A stretch of DNA of 7,169 bases, from assembly GCA_937922175.1 (NCBI GenBank), contig CAKZUU010000208.1, forward strand, positions 1-7,169, written 5' to 3'. The notes beneath the pieces were generated by a model. It ran no database searches. It worked only from the letters and a program-made list of their open reading frames with translations, and had not been told where the DNA came from. The stretch is from an uncultured Gemmataceae bacterium. GTDB taxonomy: Bacteria; Planctomycetota; Planctomycetia; Gemmatales; Gemmataceae. Below are positions 6,909-7,169 of the stretch, piece after piece. The position numbers and the translations under genes are program-made. Each line of letters begins with the position of its first letter. The first letter of the stretch is position 1.

Positions 6909-7169
6909 TCAATGCGTGTCGATGTATTCGAGTACCTGGACCGCCTCCTCTTTCGACAGCGGTTTGCCGTGGTGGTTCGGGTCGCTGCCCAGCAAATGGA
7001 CGACGGGATGTCCCTTGACCGTCCGGGCAACGATGACACTCGGACGATTTTTCGTTGCCGCGGCTCGGTAGAACGCGGAAAACAGTTGATCGAAGTCGTG
7101 ACCGTCGATTTCTTGAGCGAACCAGCCAAAGGCCTCGAATTTCGGCCCCAACGGTCGAAGGTCTAACAC
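6909..7169 (-). CDS. Transketolase, N-terminal subunit (partial, C-terminal 86-87 residues)
   Basis: The frame enters from the right edge and ends at TGA (6911-6909). The visible part matches the end of the ThDP-pyrophosphate-binding domain of transketolases: FEAFGWFAQEIDGHDFDQL, then RPSVIVARTVKGHPV, then HHGKPLSKEEAVQVL. The FGW...IDGHD segment and the ARTVKG segment are typical of split transketolase N-subunits and of the N-terminal half of full-length enzymes. The GTG at the window edge (7169-7167) is almost certainly an internal Val codon, since most of the domain, including the metal-binding GDG motif, must lie outside. It pairs with the C-terminal subunit gene 86 bases downstream; each subunit supplies part of the ThDP site. 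Confidence 0.9.
   Translation of the reverse strand: MLDLRPLGPKFEAFGWFAQEIDGHDFDQLFSAFYRAAATKNRPSVIVARTVKGHPVVHLLGSDPNHHGKPLSKEEAVQVLEYIDTH

Noticed and set aside
6823..6912. N-terminal extension of the transketolase C-subunit from TTG 6912 or ATG 6909, overlapping the previous stop
   Set aside because: The added 29 or so residues are Gly/Arg/Pro-rich, are encoded through the hairpin and do not resemble the family; ATG 6822 has a strong ribosome binding site. Translational coupling at 6909 cannot be fully excluded.
6392..7129. A 245-codon minus-strand frame in another register across both transketolase genes
   Set aside because: It is very Arg/Ser-rich and crosses two genes with strong family matches in their own frames.

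Overview
The window looks like a piece of a planctomycete chromosome, most likely of the Gemmata group (order Gemmatales). The reasons are the moderately high GC (roughly 60% by eye, not counted), a giant exported protein mixing TPR and PQQ-like beta-propeller repeats of a kind common in that phylum, and a transketolase split into two subunit genes. The assignment is an inference from gene style; no rRNA or other phylogenetic marker is present.

Layout. Bases 1-4454 are one minus-strand reading frame that never meets a stop in the window: the first 1484 or so codons of a giant exported protein. It has an N-terminal Tat-like signal or anchor, a TPR-like segment, a PQQ-like beta-propeller, a second TPR/alpha-solenoid segment and the start of a second propeller. 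Bases 4455-4744 form a divergent intergenic region with ribosome-binding sites for both flanking genes and two small competing inverted repeats. Bases 4745-5854 (plus strand) encode a radical SAM enzyme with a CxxxCxxC cluster motif and extra C-terminal cysteines that suggest a second Fe-S cluster. After an 8-base convergent junction, 5863-6822 (minus) encodes the C-terminal subunit of a split transketolase, and 6909-7169 (minus) is the 3' end of the N-terminal subunit gene. The two subunit genes are 86 bases apart, with a perfect 8-bp hairpin between them.

How they fit together. The two transketolase subunits should form one ThDP enzyme of the non-oxidative pentose phosphate pathway. They lie in the same direction and are probably co-transcribed, upstream gene first. 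The radical SAM gene and the giant propeller protein are transcribed divergently from a shared 290-base region, but nothing in the sequence shows that they work together. I saw no tRNA, rRNA, CRISPR array, insertion sequence or phage gene.

I found no convincing new multi-gene system. The points most worth a second look are the long TPR/propeller hybrid with its Tat-like N-terminus, the radical SAM enzyme with no visible substrate, and the human-type Gln in place of the usual His in the transketolase active-site motif.
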